Numbered from the stretch's first letter, positions 1 through 8,451 are shown. The stretch: 38,846 bases of DNA from Alsobacter soli (GCA_945883115.1 CAMCXA010000020.1:1-38846), one strand, 5' to 3'. Notes: a model not told the origin generated them from the sequence alone. A program made the numbers and translations.

Positions 1-891
1 CCGGATGTGAAATTGCGCCTGATGCAGGCCAATATGCCGGAGGATGACCGCTTTCACCGATCCCATGCCGCGGCGATCATGGAGCAATATCTTCAGCTCA
101 GTTCGAAGGGGAGCTACCCCGATCAGGCAGGAATGGAGGGGATCACGCACGTGATCTGGCCGGAGACGTCTTTTCCGTTTCTATTGGAGCGGGAGCCCGA
201 GGCCTTGGCTCAGATTGCGACGCTATTAGGCCCCGGCGTTCAATTGTTAACAGGTGCCGTGCGTGCTGAAGATTCCACCGATGGCTTCGAGCGGTTGTTT
301 TACAATACGATTCAGGTGGTAGACGGGGATGGCAGGATCACGGCGCGGGCCGACAAGGTGCATCTTGTGCCATTCGGGGAGTATTTGCCGTTTTCGGATC
401 TGCTGACGCAATGGGGTGTCCGTCAGTTTGTGAGTACGCCGGGCGGATTTACAGCGGCTTCCGAACGTTCGGTATTGAATATACCGGGATTGCCGCCGAT
501 TTCGCCTTTGATCTGTTACGAGGCGATATTTTCGGCCGAGATTTTGCCGAAAGACGGCACCCGACCGGGTGTCTTGCTCAATGTGACTAATGATGGTTGG
601 TTCGGGAATACGCCGGGACCCGTCCAGCATTTCGCGCAGGCGCGGTTGCGGGCGATCGAGCAGGGCGTGCCGCTGATTCGCTCGGCGAATACGGGTATTT
701 CTGCGATTGTTGACGGCTATGGTCGTGTGACAGGGCAGCTTTCACTCGGCGAGACCGGCGTTCTTGACGGGTATTTGCCGGTTTCTTTGCCACCAACCGT
801 CTTATCCAAGCTTGATTCATCATTACCGCTAACCATAGCGGTGCTTTTTTTGGGAATATGCCTTTACGGCAGGTTTTGGAAATTGACTTAG
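1..891 (+). CDS. lnt: Apolipoprotein N-acyltransferase, C-terminal part (5' end outside window)
   Basis: Lnt transfers an acyl chain from phospholipid to the N-terminal cysteine of lipoproteins in the inner membrane, the last step of lipoprotein maturation. The frame is open from base 1 (P-D before the GTG at 7), so the gene enters from the left edge. About 295 residues remain of a family of roughly 530, so the N-terminal membrane segments lie outside. The nitrilase-type domain is complete. Numbering from the GTG at 7, the catalytic triad is Glu53 in WPETSF, Lys117 in DKVHLVPFGEY and Cys170 in ICYEAIF; NDGWFG and the HFAQARLRAIE helix are also typical. One hydrophobic segment closes the protein (LTIAVLFLGICLYG). 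Lnt beside an XRE regulator and metK is a common arrangement in Rhizobiales. A terminator-like hairpin lies inside the last codons. Confidence 0.95.
   Translation, partial: PDVKLRLMQANMPEDDRFHRSHAAAIMEQYLQLSSKGSYPDQAGMEGITHVIWPETSFPFLLEREPEALAQIATLLGPGVQLLTGAVRAEDSTDGFERLFYNTIQVVDGDGRITARADKVHLVPFGEYLPFSDLLTQWGVRQFVSTPGGFTAASERSVLNIPGLPPISPLICYEAIFSAEILPKDGTRPGVLLNVTNDGWFGNTPGPVQHFAQARLRAIEQGVPLIRSANTGISAIVDGYGRVTGQLSLGETGVLDGYLPVSLPPTVLSKLDSSLPLTIAVLFLGICLYGRFWKLT
825..851 (+). terminator. Terminator-like hairpin inside the 3' end of lnt
   Basis: Perfect 7-bp stem ACCGCTA (825-831) / TAGCGGT (836-842), loop ACCA, then GC and seven T. This has the form of an intrinsic terminator but lies about 40 bases before the lnt stop codon, so termination here would leave the mRNA without a stop. 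Confidence 0.5.
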
Positions 892-1048
892 CGTTTATTT
901 TTTATTAATTATACAACCGTAAGTCGTTAACTTAGGTGTAAGAGTTGATTCTATTTTTAACGATTTTATGCAAAAATAAAAATAAATTATAACAATAAGT
1001 GTTTAATTTATTTGTATTTTATAAGGTGGTGTTTGTTTTAAGTTGTAA

Positions 1049-1090
1049 AATTTGATCATCACACGGGTGTTTATTTCTACAATTTGATCA
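1049..1090 (+). promoter_or_regulatory. Direct repeats in AT-rich leader of the XRE gene
   Basis: The 244-base gap between lnt and the XRE gene is strongly AT-rich. The 10-mer AATTTGATCA occurs at 1049-1058 and again at 1081-1090, 32 bp apart (about three helical turns), each containing palindromic TGATCA. The second copy is 45 bp before the start codon. Inferred role: operator half-sites, perhaps for autoregulation. No -35/-10 pair could be assigned with confidence. Confidence 0.35.
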
Positions 1091-1135
1091 GTTTTACGTT
1101 CTGTTGGGAGTTAGAGAGCTTAGCTGGGGATTAAT

Positions 1136-1549
1136 ATGCTTAAGAAAGTTCCAAATCCGATTGATCGTCATGTGGGAAGCCGTCTGCGGATGCGGCGGGT
1201 GCTCGTGGGGTTAAGTCAGGAAAAACTTGGCGATGCCCTGAAACTTACCTTTCAGCAAATCCAGAAATATGAAAAGGGCATGAACCGCATCGGCGCTAGC
1301 CGATTGCAGGAGATCTCCGGTCTGCTGGGGGTGCCAGTGGAGTTTTTCTTTGAAGGGGCACCTCAAAATGCGATGGCCCTTGAAGGAAACGGTTTTGAGG
1401 ATGAAACGGCATCCTATGTGTCGGACTTTCTCGGGACAAACGAAGGCGTTCAACTGAACCGCGCTTTTGTCAGGATCAGGGATCCCAAATTGCGGCGCCG
1501 CGTTGTAGAATTGGTGACGGCTATTGCCGGGGACGAAATGGCGGCATAA
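1136..1549 (+). CDS. XRE-family (Cro/C1-type) transcriptional regulator
   Basis: A 137-residue DNA-binding regulator. Residues about 15-70 form a Cro/C1 helix-turn-helix: VGSRLRMRRVLVGLSQEKLG followed by LTFQQIQKYEKGMNRIGASR and a helix ending at GVPVEFFFEG. This is the alphaproteobacterial XRE type that often lies beside lnt and metK. The C-terminal half (about 85-137) is acidic then basic and helical, with no recognised domain. The ATG at 1136 is preceded by GGGGA at 1126-1130, which supports this start. The gene lies 586 bases downstream of the lnt active site and 164 bases before metK, with its own AT-rich leader. Targets are unknown; the direct repeats upstream and the palindrome at 1584-1599 are candidate sites. 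The family is clear, the role is not. Confidence 0.85.
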   Translation: MLKKVPNPIDRHVGSRLRMRRVLVGLSQEKLGDALKLTFQQIQKYEKGMNRIGASRLQEISGLLGVPVEFFFEGAPQNAMALEGNGFEDETASYVSDFLGTNEGVQLNRAFVRIRDPKLRRRVVELVTAIAGDEMAA

Positions 1550-1583
1550 AGCCTGAAATACGTAATGATCGCGTTCGTTGAAC

Positions 1584-1599
1584 AGAACGAATTCGTTCT
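1584..1599. promoter_or_regulatory. 16-bp perfect palindrome upstream of metK
   Basis: AGAACGAATTCGTTCT reads identically on both strands. A further TTCGTT at 1574-1579 could pair with AACGAA at 1586-1591, giving an alternative hairpin in RNA. The site is 35 bp after the XRE stop codon and about 115 bp before the metK start. Inferred operator for a dimeric regulator, or half of an RNA switch together with the hairpin at 1645-1664. Confidence 0.4.
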
Positions 1600-1644
1600 T
1601 TCGGCTTGACTTGGACGGTATCTCCTGCCACGAGAAACGGCGTT

Positions 1645-1664
1645 CCCGGAAAGCAGTTTCCGGG
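1645..1664 (+). promoter_or_regulatory. Hairpin in the metK leader
   Basis: Stem CCCGGAAA / TTTCCGGG with loop GCAG, 8 perfect base pairs, 49 bases before the metK GTG. It lacks a T-tract. The leader does not match the SAM-responsive riboswitches I can recall, so only a structured leader is claimed. Confidence 0.35.
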
Positions 1665-1713
1665 GTTGTCGGCGTTTTGGTCCGGCTGGTCCTATTCATC
1701 TCAAGAGGTTCCC

Positions 1714-2913
1714 GTGGCACGTTCTGATTATCTTTTTACGAGTGAATCGGTTTCCGAAGGTCATCCTGACAAGGTGTGTGACCGTATCTCGGATGAAATT
1801 GTCGATCTGTTCTTTCGGGAAGGCCCGAAGGCGGGCATTGACCCGTGGGATATCCGCGCCGCTTGCGAGACGCTTGCGACAACCAACAAGGTCGTGATTG
1901 CGGGCGAAACACGCGGTCCGAGCACGGTGACGAAGGACTGGATTGCGCATACGGCGCGTATGGCGATCCGTGATATCGGATATGAGCAGGACGGGTTCCA
2001 TTGGGATACTTGCGATATTGATGTGCTTTTGCATGGGCAATCGGCCGATATTGCGCAGGGCGTTGATGCCAAGCAACCGACCAATCAGGAAGAGGGCGCG
2101 GGCGATCAGGGGATTATGTTCGGCTATGCTTGCCGCGACACTGAGGAACTCATGCCAGCGCCGATCTATTATGCGCACAAGATTTTGCGGCTGATTTCCG
2201 AGGCGCGCCACGCCGACACGGAAAAGGTGCTTGGTCCGGATTCGAAAAGCCAGGTTACGGTTCGTTACGTGAATGGCAAGCCGGTGGGCGTGACGCAGAT
2301 TGTTGTTTCGCATCAGCATCTGATCGAGAATATGACATCACATCAGGTGCGTGAATTGGTCGAGCCCTATGTGCGCCGCGCATTGCCGGATGGCTGGATC
2401 AGCAAAGATACGGTCTGGCATATCAATCCGACCGGCAAGTTCTTTATTGGCGGTCCGGATGGTGACAGCGGTCTGACGGGCCGGAAGATTATTGTTGATA
2501 CGTATGGTGGTGCTGCGCCGCATGGTGGTGGTGCGTTTTCGGGCAAGGACCCGACAAAGGTCGATCGTTCGGCGGCATATGCTGCGCGGTATCTTGCCAA
2601 GAACGTGGTGGCGGGTGGTTTTGCCGACCGTTGCACGATCCAGCTCTCCTATGCGATTGGCGTCGCGCGTCCATTATCCATCTATGCCGATTTGCATGGC
2701 ACGGGGCAGGTGGATGAAGCCGAGCTTGAGGTAGCATTGATGGAGTCGATGGATCTGTCTCCGCGTGGTATCCGCAAACATCTCGATCTGAACAAGCCGA
2801 TTTATGCGCGGACGTCATCTTACGGCCATTTTGGCCGCGCGCCCGATGCGGATGGCGGTTTCTCATGGGAAAAGACGGATCTGATCGCGGCAATCAAGTC
2901 GAAGCTGGGCTGA
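1714..2913 (+). CDS. metK: S-adenosylmethionine synthetase
   Basis: Makes S-adenosylmethionine from methionine and ATP in the cytoplasm. The protein is 399 residues from the GTG at 1714. That start gives the family N-terminus [20 protein letters not shown] after the initiator and has AAGAGG five bases upstream (1703-1708); the in-frame sequence before it is not family-like. Visible motifs are [16 protein letters not shown] near the N-terminus (ATP/metal binding), [11 protein letters not shown] in the middle domain, and the phosphate-binding [16 protein letters not shown] near residue 270. The trmB start codon follows its stop by one base, so the two are probably co-transcribed. The product also supplies SAM to TrmB. 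No truncation or substitution is seen. Confidence 0.97.
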   Translation: MARSDYLFTSESVSEGHPDKVCDRISDEIVDLFFREGPKAGIDPWDIRAACETLATTNKVVIAGETRGPSTVTKDWIAHTARMAIRDIGYEQDGFHWDTCDIDVLLHGQSADIAQGVDAKQPTNQEEGAGDQGIMFGYACRDTEELMPAPIYYAHKILRLISEARHADTEKVLGPDSKSQVTVRYVNGKPVGVTQIVVSHQHLIENMTSHQVRELVEPYVRRALPDGWISKDTVWHINPTGKFFIGGPDGDSGLTGRKIIVDTYGGAAPHGGGAFSGKDPTKVDRSAAYAARYLAKNVVAGGFADRCTIQLSYAIGVARPLSIYADLHGTGQVDEAELEVALMESMDLSPRGIRKHLDLNKPIYARTSSYGHFGRAPDADGGFSWEKTDLIAAIKSKLG

Positions 2914-2914
2914 A

Positions 2915-3622
2915 ATGGCTTTGAAAGAAGAGCCGGAAAGGCGGGAGACCGCCTTTTACGGCCGCCGGAAGGGGCACAAGTTGCGGGCGCGGCAGGCCGA
3001 TGTGTTTGCCGAGCTTTTACCGCGATTACGAATTGACCCGGCAATGGTGACGGACCCGGCATTGCTGTTTCCGGGCAAGGTTACCGATGTCTGGCTAGAA
3101 ATCGGTTTCGGCGGCGGGGAGCATTTGCTTGCGCAGGCGCTGGCCAATCCGACCATCGGGTTTATCGGATGCGAGCCGTTTATCAACGGAATGGCAAAGC
3201 TGCTGTCCGAGATTGAAACACGCGACATAACGAATATCCGCCTCTATGATAATGATGCCATGGACTTGCTTGGCGTATTGCCCGAGAAGAGTATCGGGCG
3301 GGCCTTTTTGCTCTATCCCGACCCGTGGCCGAAGCGTCGGCACAATAAACGCCGTTTCGTCTCGGATGAGAGCCTCACCTTGCTTGGCCGTTTGATCAGG
3401 CCGGGGGGTGTGTTCCGGTTTGCGAGCGATATCGACCATTATGTCGGGTGGACATTGGTGCGGGCGATGCGTTCGGGAGTTTTTCAATGGACAGCCAAAG
3501 AGGCCGTTGATTGGCGTCTGCCTTGGCTGGATTGGCCCGGGACGCGTTACGAGGCCAAGGCGAAGCGCGAGGGCCGGACGCCGAGTTATCTGACATTCAA
3601 GCGCCAGATCACGGCTTCGTGA
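2915..3622 (+). CDS. trmB: tRNA (guanine-N7-)-methyltransferase
   Basis: SAM-dependent enzyme that methylates G46 in the tRNA variable loop. It is 235 residues. The SAM-binding loop is LEIGFGGGEHLLAQA (about residues 57-71), followed by IGCEPFINGMAKLL. The family signature LYPDPWPKRRHNKRRFV (about 132-148) carries the catalytic Asp-Pro region and basic tRNA-binding residues. The C-terminal TKYE-type motif appears as TRYEAKAKREGRTPSYL. The ATG at 2915 is one base after the metK stop, so translational coupling is likely. It runs convergently into the DUF2336 gene, eight bases away, with no obvious terminator between them. Confidence 0.95.
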   Translation: MALKEEPERRETAFYGRRKGHKLRARQADVFAELLPRLRIDPAMVTDPALLFPGKVTDVWLEIGFGGGEHLLAQALANPTIGFIGCEPFINGMAKLLSEIETRDITNIRLYDNDAMDLLGVLPEKSIGRAFLLYPDPWPKRRHNKRRFVSDESLTLLGRLIRPGGVFRFASDIDHYVGWTLVRAMRSGVFQWTAKEAVDWRLPWLDWPGTRYEAKAKREGRTPSYLTFKRQITAS

Positions 3623-3630
3623 AGGCCTGA

Positions 3631-4737
3631 TTATTCGCCGGTTGTGTTGACCGTGCCAATGATCGAGCGGGTGGCGATAAAGCGCATGACACGCGTCGCC
3701 GTGGCGTTCGTCAAAGCGTGGTAGCTGGAATGCGCGCTTTGGCGAAGTTTTTCGGGCAATTTGCCGCCATGTTTTGCGCTGAGCGCGTATTCAAATGTTT
3801 TCCAGTCAAAATTCAATGCTCGGAAGATGAACAGGAGAGGGTCGAATTGAGCGGCGCCATAGGCGATTAGAACGGTGCCCCGCGGCATCTCTGCGAGATG
3901 CGAGACAATGGCGAGGGCCTCGCCAATTTTTCCCAGTTTCAGGTAATCGATGACGGACTGCTCTGTGAATGTGGACCGTTGCTCCTGCATGGCCATGGAG
4001 TAATCAGCGTTTTCGAGCGCCTCTGAGACGGCCAGTACACCCGGATTTTCCAGTACCGCAACGGTACCAGTGGTGAGAGCGCTTTCGAGGGTATCATCAT
4101 TGGCGGCCAAATCACGCATTTCCGCTTTGGCACGACGTTTCGCGGCTTCAAGAATGGCGCCGATATGGCGGGTTGCAAGATCGGGCCGTGTCTTGAGGAC
4201 CCGATAGAGCCGGGTGTCCTGAACGGCCTTCTCGGCGAGAAGGCGCAAACCGTGATCGGACAGGGACGATTGGCGGTTCTCGACCAGCGAGAGAATCAGC
4301 TCGTCATCGCCGCGTTCGATCAGCAAATCTGTTACCGGGCTTGAAATCATCCGGCGGCGCACGAGGGCTTTCAGGAATTCGAGCTTTCTCTCGCCAGCAA
4401 CTGTCAGCAACGCGTCTTCGCCGACGCACATGCTGCGTTCAAGAACCGGACGGGCAATCGCAATGTCCGTGTCGAGCGCCAGATTATTGATGGTCTTACG
4501 CGGCGCGCGGTCCAGATCGGCAAGCCGTTCGGAGAGTTCCACGCGGGCATGAAACTCGATTTCGAGGGCGAGGCAGAGAATCACATCGTCGAAAACGCCG
4601 ATATGTTCCTCGTTCAGATCGGGCATTTGCTCGATGAACAGATTGGTGATCCGGTGCAGTAAAGCCACACGGCGATCCGACGTTTGATCGTCAATCGCCG
4701 CCTCAATATCTTTTACCAAAGATTGAATGGGACTCAT
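3631..4737 (-). CDS. DUF2336 domain protein
   Basis: A 368-residue protein of the alphaproteobacterial DUF2336 family, whose function I do not know. It is predicted to be almost wholly helical and cytoplasmic, with HEAT-like repeats: recurrent LARPVLERS, LIERGDDELILSLVENR and RLLAEKAV-type helices at about residues 90-180. No signal peptide, membrane segment or catalytic motif is seen. I chose the ATG at 4737 (MSPIQSLVKDIEAAI) because GGAG lies seven bases upstream; an in-frame start 36 bases earlier at 4773 is possible but has weaker support. The gene is convergent with trmB and divergent from the ABC operon at 4994, and appears to be transcribed alone. Confidence 0.75.
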   Translation of the reverse strand: MSPIQSLVKDIEAAIDDQTSDRRVALLHRITNLFIEQMPDLNEEHIGVFDDVILCLALEIEFHARVELSERLADLDRAPRKTINNLALDTDIAIARPVLERSMCVGEDALLTVAGERKLEFLKALVRRRMISSPVTDLLIERGDDELILSLVENRQSSLSDHGLRLLAEKAVQDTRLYRVLKTRPDLATRHIGAILEAAKRRAKAEMRDLAANDDTLESALTTGTVAVLENPGVLAVSEALENADYSMAMQEQRSTFTEQSVIDYLKLGKIGEALAIVSHLAEMPRGTVLIAYGAAQFDPLLFIFRALNFDWKTFEYALSAKHGGKLPEKLRQSAHSSYHALTNATATRVMRFIATRSIIGTVNTTGE

Positions 4738-4993
4738 TGCAACACTCCACACTGACGGAATGATTATCGGCAATGAGTGACCAAAACGTGTACGAAGAGG
4801 AGCGAGTTAGAATTTTTCTTCAAGGAGCGTCATGGCCATGAATGGCGATTGACAAGTGCACCTATCACCCTCATTGTTCATGAAATAAAGAAACGGCACG
4901 TTACAATAGTTCAGGTGGGTTGACCTTTTGGGCATATCATTGGGCGGTTGTGGTATCGGTTCTTTATGACAGCGTGTTAGGGGAGACTTTCGT

Positions 4994-5914
4994 TTGACTG
5001 AAGCGGCACTCAAGGGAGCAGGATCAACCCGGTTATTTGTTTTGCCGCGGTTTTTGACTGCGGAACACCCTTTTCCGTGGCTGTTTCCTGCAGCGGCGTT
5101 GATGACGATCTTCGGTATTTATCCGCTCGTCTATGCAATAGGGTTATCCTTCTTCAAAAAGAATGCTGCGACCCGTAAGATGGTGCTCGACTTCGACCAT
5201 AACTGGACGAAGATGCTTTATGATGAGCGCGTCTGGAATGCGCTCTTCAACACCTTGGTCTACACCGGTTTGGCGCTGGCATTTCAATTGGTGCTAGGCA
5301 TGCTGATTGCGCTTTTGCTGGACTCGGAGCGAAAGGGTTACGCACTGTTGCGCGCGCTGATGACGCTGCCGCTTGTTATCCCGCCGGCGGTGACCGCGAT
5401 GATGTTTCTGCTGATGCTGAATGGCTCGTTTGGCGTTCTGAGCCGTGGCCTGATCGCCATGGGGCTTCTGCCGGTGGGCTTCTCGATCCTCGGTAACGCC
5501 GATACCGCGCTGGCCGGAGTGCTTCTTGCCGAGATTTGGCAATGGACGCCGTTCATGGTGCTGATCATGATGGCGGGGTTAAGGTCTTTGCCGAAGGAAC
5601 CGTTCGAGGCCGCGGCGATTGATGGCGCAACCGCTTTTCAGGTGTTTTTCAAGCTGACCCTGCCGATGATGTCGAAGGTGATTGCGATTGCGGTGCTGAT
5701 CCGCGGGATCGATCTTTTCCGCGCCTTCGATTACGTGAAGGTGATGACAGATTCCGGGCCGGGCACAGCGACGGAGACGCTTACTTCCTATGCCGGCCGG
5801 ATCTATTTCGGTAATGCCGACTTCCCTTATGCCTCGACTATTGCCCTGATGACACTGATTATTGTGATCGTCGTGTCTTCGGTCTTCATGAAAATCTTCA
5901 AGGTGAAGCTCTGA
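4994..5914 (+). CDS. Sugar/polyol ABC transporter permease (MalF/UgpA type)
   Basis: Inner-membrane subunit of a carbohydrate-uptake-1 ABC importer, 306 residues with about six membrane segments (first at about 28-53, WLFPAAALMTIFGIYPLVYA). The cytoplasmic EAA loop that docks the ATPase is EAAAIDGATAFQVFFKLTLP near residue 210. The start is a TTG at 4994 with GGGGAGA about eight bases upstream; no better ATG is available. It overlaps the next permease by one base (TGATG), so the pair is translationally coupled. It is the first gene of a plus-strand operon that runs to 15330. The 256 bases upstream contain a TTGACA at 4849 but no good -10 at the right distance. Confidence 0.92.
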   Translation: MTEAALKGAGSTRLFVLPRFLTAEHPFPWLFPAAALMTIFGIYPLVYAIGLSFFKKNAATRKMVLDFDHNWTKMLYDERVWNALFNTLVYTGLALAFQLVLGMLIALLLDSERKGYALLRALMTLPLVIPPAVTAMMFLLMLNGSFGVLSRGLIAMGLLPVGFSILGNADTALAGVLLAEIWQWTPFMVLIMMAGLRSLPKEPFEAAAIDGATAFQVFFKLTLPMMSKVIAIAVLIRGIDLFRAFDYVKVMTDSGPGTATETLTSYAGRIYFGNADFPYASTIALMTLIIVIVVSSVFMKIFKVKL

Positions 5915-6822
5915 TGGAAATGTCCCGCCCGCTTAAAATTCTGCGTGACATCACTGCCGTTTTTGTGACCGCGCTCTTTATGTTCCCGATCTTCTGGTGG
6001 GCGTTGACCTCGATCAAGCCAATCTCGGCGGTGTTTGACAAGGACCGCGTGAATTTCTTCGATTTCACGCCAACTTTTATCAATTATGGCGTTACGCTTT
6101 TCGGCCAGTCGCGCTCGCAGATTGCGATCGACGAAGGGCTCGGAATGGGCGTCGCCGGCGCTGAAGCCTATGATTCCCGCATGTCGATTTTGGAATCGAT
6201 CATTGTCTCGATCGGCGCGACGACGGTTACCATGAGCGTTGCGGTGTTTGCGGCCTATGCCATTTCCCGAATGACGTTCCGTGGTCGCGGTGCCTATCTC
6301 AACTGGGTGCTCGGCCAACGCTTCATGCCGCCGATTGCAATCCTCATCCCGCTGGTGTCGATCTACAAGGTCGCCGGTATGCGTGATACGGACAATCTCT
6401 ATATGGGCTATCTCGGCCTGATGATGATCTATGCGCTGATGAACCTGCCGATTGCGGTGCTGTTGATGAAGTCCTTCCTCGATGACGTGCCGAAGGATGT
6501 CGATGAGGCGGCAATGATCGACGGTGCCACGCGCTGGCAGACCTTCTGCAAGGTGGTACTACCCATGGTGAAGGGTGGCGTGGCCGCCTCCGCTGTGTTG
6601 TGTTTCATCTTCTCCTGGACAGAGTTCCTTCTCTCCCTGTTTCTGACGACCGACATTCGTACGGTTCCGGTCAAGATTCAGACATTCGTTACGTCGACGG
6701 GCAACGAATGGGGTTTCATCGCGGCGCTTGGCACCACGGCGATTATCCCCAGTTTCGTGTTTATTCTGCTCGTCCAAAAGCATCTGGTGCGCGGTCTCAC
6801 GCTTGGATCTCTTAAAGAGTGA
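5914..6822 (+). CDS. Sugar/polyol ABC transporter permease (MalG/UgpE type)
   Basis: Second membrane subunit of the importer, 302 residues with about six membrane segments; the first is VFVTALFMFPIFWWALTS at about residues 14-31. The EAA loop is DEAAMIDGATRWQTFCKVVL near residue 193. The C-terminus (VQKHLVRGLTLGSLKE) is typical of MalG-type permeases. Its ATG shares a base with the stop of the preceding permease, which fixes the start. A periplasmic loop at about 50-85 is longer than in the simplest MalG proteins, a feature I associate with polyol-type transporters, but this does not identify a substrate. Confidence 0.92.
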   Translation: MEMSRPLKILRDITAVFVTALFMFPIFWWALTSIKPISAVFDKDRVNFFDFTPTFINYGVTLFGQSRSQIAIDEGLGMGVAGAEAYDSRMSILESIIVSIGATTVTMSVAVFAAYAISRMTFRGRGAYLNWVLGQRFMPPIAILIPLVSIYKVAGMRDTDNLYMGYLGLMMIYALMNLPIAVLLMKSFLDDVPKDVDEAAMIDGATRWQTFCKVVLPMVKGGVAASAVLCFIFSWTEFLLSLFLTTDIRTVPVKIQTFVTSTGNEWGFIAALGTTAIIPSFVFILLVQKHLVRGLTLGSLKE

Positions 6823-6864
6823 ACCGCACACGAGAAAACTGCTCAAACCCATGGGAGGATCATT

Positions 6865-8385
6865 ATGAGCTTTAAAGACCACGACAAAAAAACCTACATC
6901 GTCGACTTGGCGAAGGACTTCGGTGCACGTCGTATCAGCAAGCGCGATTTCTTGCGCAAAGCTGGCATGGCGGGAATTGGCTTCTCGGCGTTCAATACCG
7001 CGCTGCTGGGCAACACCCGTCCATTCCGTGGCACAAGCCTTGTTGGCGACGCGGCCTACGCTCAGGACGTCGAGATGAACAAGTGGCTGAAGGACGCTGC
7101 CAAGCCATTCAAAGGCAAGAAGATCCGCTACACTTCGGAAGCTACCCCTCCGACTGTCGTTCTTGACAAGCTGAAGGGCGAGTTTACCGAAATCACCGGT
7201 ATCGAAGTCGAAATCGAGATCGTGCCGCTCGAGCAAGTGCTCGCCAAGGCCACTCAGGACGTCCAGGGCCAGCTCGGCACCTACGACCTGTACTATCTCG
7301 ATCAGTCGTGGGTTGCCACGTTCGCGCAAGACACGGTTGACCCTCAGCAATACTACAAAGACAAGCCAAATCTCGCCATGCCGGGCTTTGACTTCGATGA
7401 CTTTTCCAAGCCGTTGGTCAACGGTCTGGCGATGTATAACGGCAAGTGGGCCGGCATTCCCTTCGATATTCCGATCATGAGCACAATGTATCGTGCGGAT
7501 ATCCTCGAGAAGCACAAAATCGCTCCACCTAACACGGTGGAAGAATTCACTGCGGCCGTAAAGATGATTACCCAGGCTGAAAAGGGTAATGGCATTTACG
7601 GCACAGGTCTTCAGGCGAAGTCCGGCCACTACTCGCTGAACTGCGACTGGACGCAGATGATCTGGAACGAAGGCGGCTCGATCTTCACCGCTGACAAGAA
7701 GTTCTCTGGTAATGACGAAGCTGGCATTCGTGGCTTGGAAGTTTATCAGGAATGGCTCAAGAACTCCCCGCCAGAGTCCACCAACTCGACTTGGGATGGA
7801 CAATGGCAGATGGGTGCGTCCGGTCAGGTCGCCATCATCAATTCATGGGACGAGTTCTTCCCGGGTTGGGACGCTGCTGACTCCAAGGTCCAGGGCCTCT
7901 GGCAGATCAAGCGTCCTATTCAGGGCAAGCATGGTCTGCGCGCCGTTGATAAGGCCGGTTTCGGTGAAATTCCGAACTGGGGTCATCAGGGCGGCTCGGT
8001 CCTCGGCCTGTCGAAGTACTCGAAGAACGTCGACGCAGCCTGGCTGTTCATGCAGTGGGCGTGCTCGAAGGACATCATGGTTCGCTGCACGTTGGGCGGC
8101 GGCTTTGCACCAATGCGTATCTCGTCCTTCGCGGACAAGCGCGTGAAGGCAAAGGAAGTCGTGGGCCCAGGTACCACGCGCCATCTGCCAACCGTTCTCG
8201 AGATCATCAACAAGGACATGGCTTCGGAGCCAGATATGCCATTGTGGGCCGGTTTCTCGAACAACGAGATCCCAGTCAATCTCGGCAAGTTGTTGACGGG
8301 TCAGGACTTCGGCGGCAGCGCCAAGAAGTGCATGGACACGATTGCCTCGCTGATTGACGCGCAGGTCAAGGAAGCCGGTCTCTGA
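6865..8385 (+). CDS. Extracellular solute-binding protein of the ABC importer (family 1)
   Basis: Periplasmic binding protein, 506 residues, longer than the usual 400-450 of family 1. It captures the substrate and delivers it to the permease pair. The N-terminus has no immediate Sec signal. A stretch RRISKRDFLRKAG at about residues 22-34, followed by hydrophobic GMAGIGFSAFNTALL, resembles a twin-arginine signal with a Lys-Arg variant; processing after AYAQ (about 69-72) would fit. The conserved region WDEFFPGWDAADSKVQGLW is family-typical. It follows the two permeases, the reverse of the common order. Codons such as AAG, GAC and ATC are visibly favoured compared with the flanking kinase, which suggests high expression. 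GGAGG upstream (6853-6857) supports the ATG at 6865. A hairpin terminator follows. Confidence 0.92.
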   Translation: MSFKDHDKKTYIVDLAKDFGARRISKRDFLRKAGMAGIGFSAFNTALLGNTRPFRGTSLVGDAAYAQDVEMNKWLKDAAKPFKGKKIRYTSEATPPTVVLDKLKGEFTEITGIEVEIEIVPLEQVLAKATQDVQGQLGTYDLYYLDQSWVATFAQDTVDPQQYYKDKPNLAMPGFDFDDFSKPLVNGLAMYNGKWAGIPFDIPIMSTMYRADILEKHKIAPPNTVEEFTAAVKMITQAEKGNGIYGTGLQAKSGHYSLNCDWTQMIWNEGGSIFTADKKFSGNDEAGIRGLEVYQEWLKNSPPESTNSTWDGQWQMGASGQVAIINSWDEFFPGWDAADSKVQGLWQIKRPIQGKHGLRAVDKAGFGEIPNWGHQGGSVLGLSKYSKNVDAAWLFMQWACSKDIMVRCTLGGGFAPMRISSFADKRVKAKEVVGPGTTRHLPTVLEIINKDMASEPDMPLWAGFSNNEIPVNLGKLLTGQDFGGSAKKCMDTIASLIDAQVKEAGL

Positions 8386-8406
8386 TCGTTTTATAACACA
8401 ATCTTT

Positions 8407-8435
8407 GGAGGCGGTTTCGGCCGCCTCCATTTTTT
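8407..8435 (+). terminator. Intrinsic terminator or attenuator after the binding-protein gene
   Basis: Perfect 8-bp stem GGAGGCGG (8407-8414) / CCGCCTCC (8421-8428), loop TTTCGG, then A and six T. It lies between the binding protein and the kinase in the same transcription direction, so partial termination could keep transport mRNA above catabolic mRNA. Confidence 0.8.
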
Positions 8436-8451
8436 CCAGAGCTTAGTCACC

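Noticed and set aside
1550-1713. SAM riboswitch before metK
   Set aside because: The leader is structured, but I could not align it with the SAM-II or SAM/SAH consensus features I know; only hairpins are reported.
4849-4877. Vegetative promoter for the ABC operon (TTGACA at 4849)
   Set aside because: The hexamer 17 bases on (CATTGT) is a poor -10, and other pairs nearby are no better.
4807-5013. Small minus-strand frame (68 codons) in the gap before the ABC operon
   Set aside because: No ribosome site, no recognisable domain, and it overlaps the permease start; the gap is better read as promoter region.
6559-7803. Long open frame (414 codons) on the minus strand
   Set aside because: It lies antisense to the second permease and the binding protein, which have clear motifs and ribosome sites; its translation has no recognisable domain.
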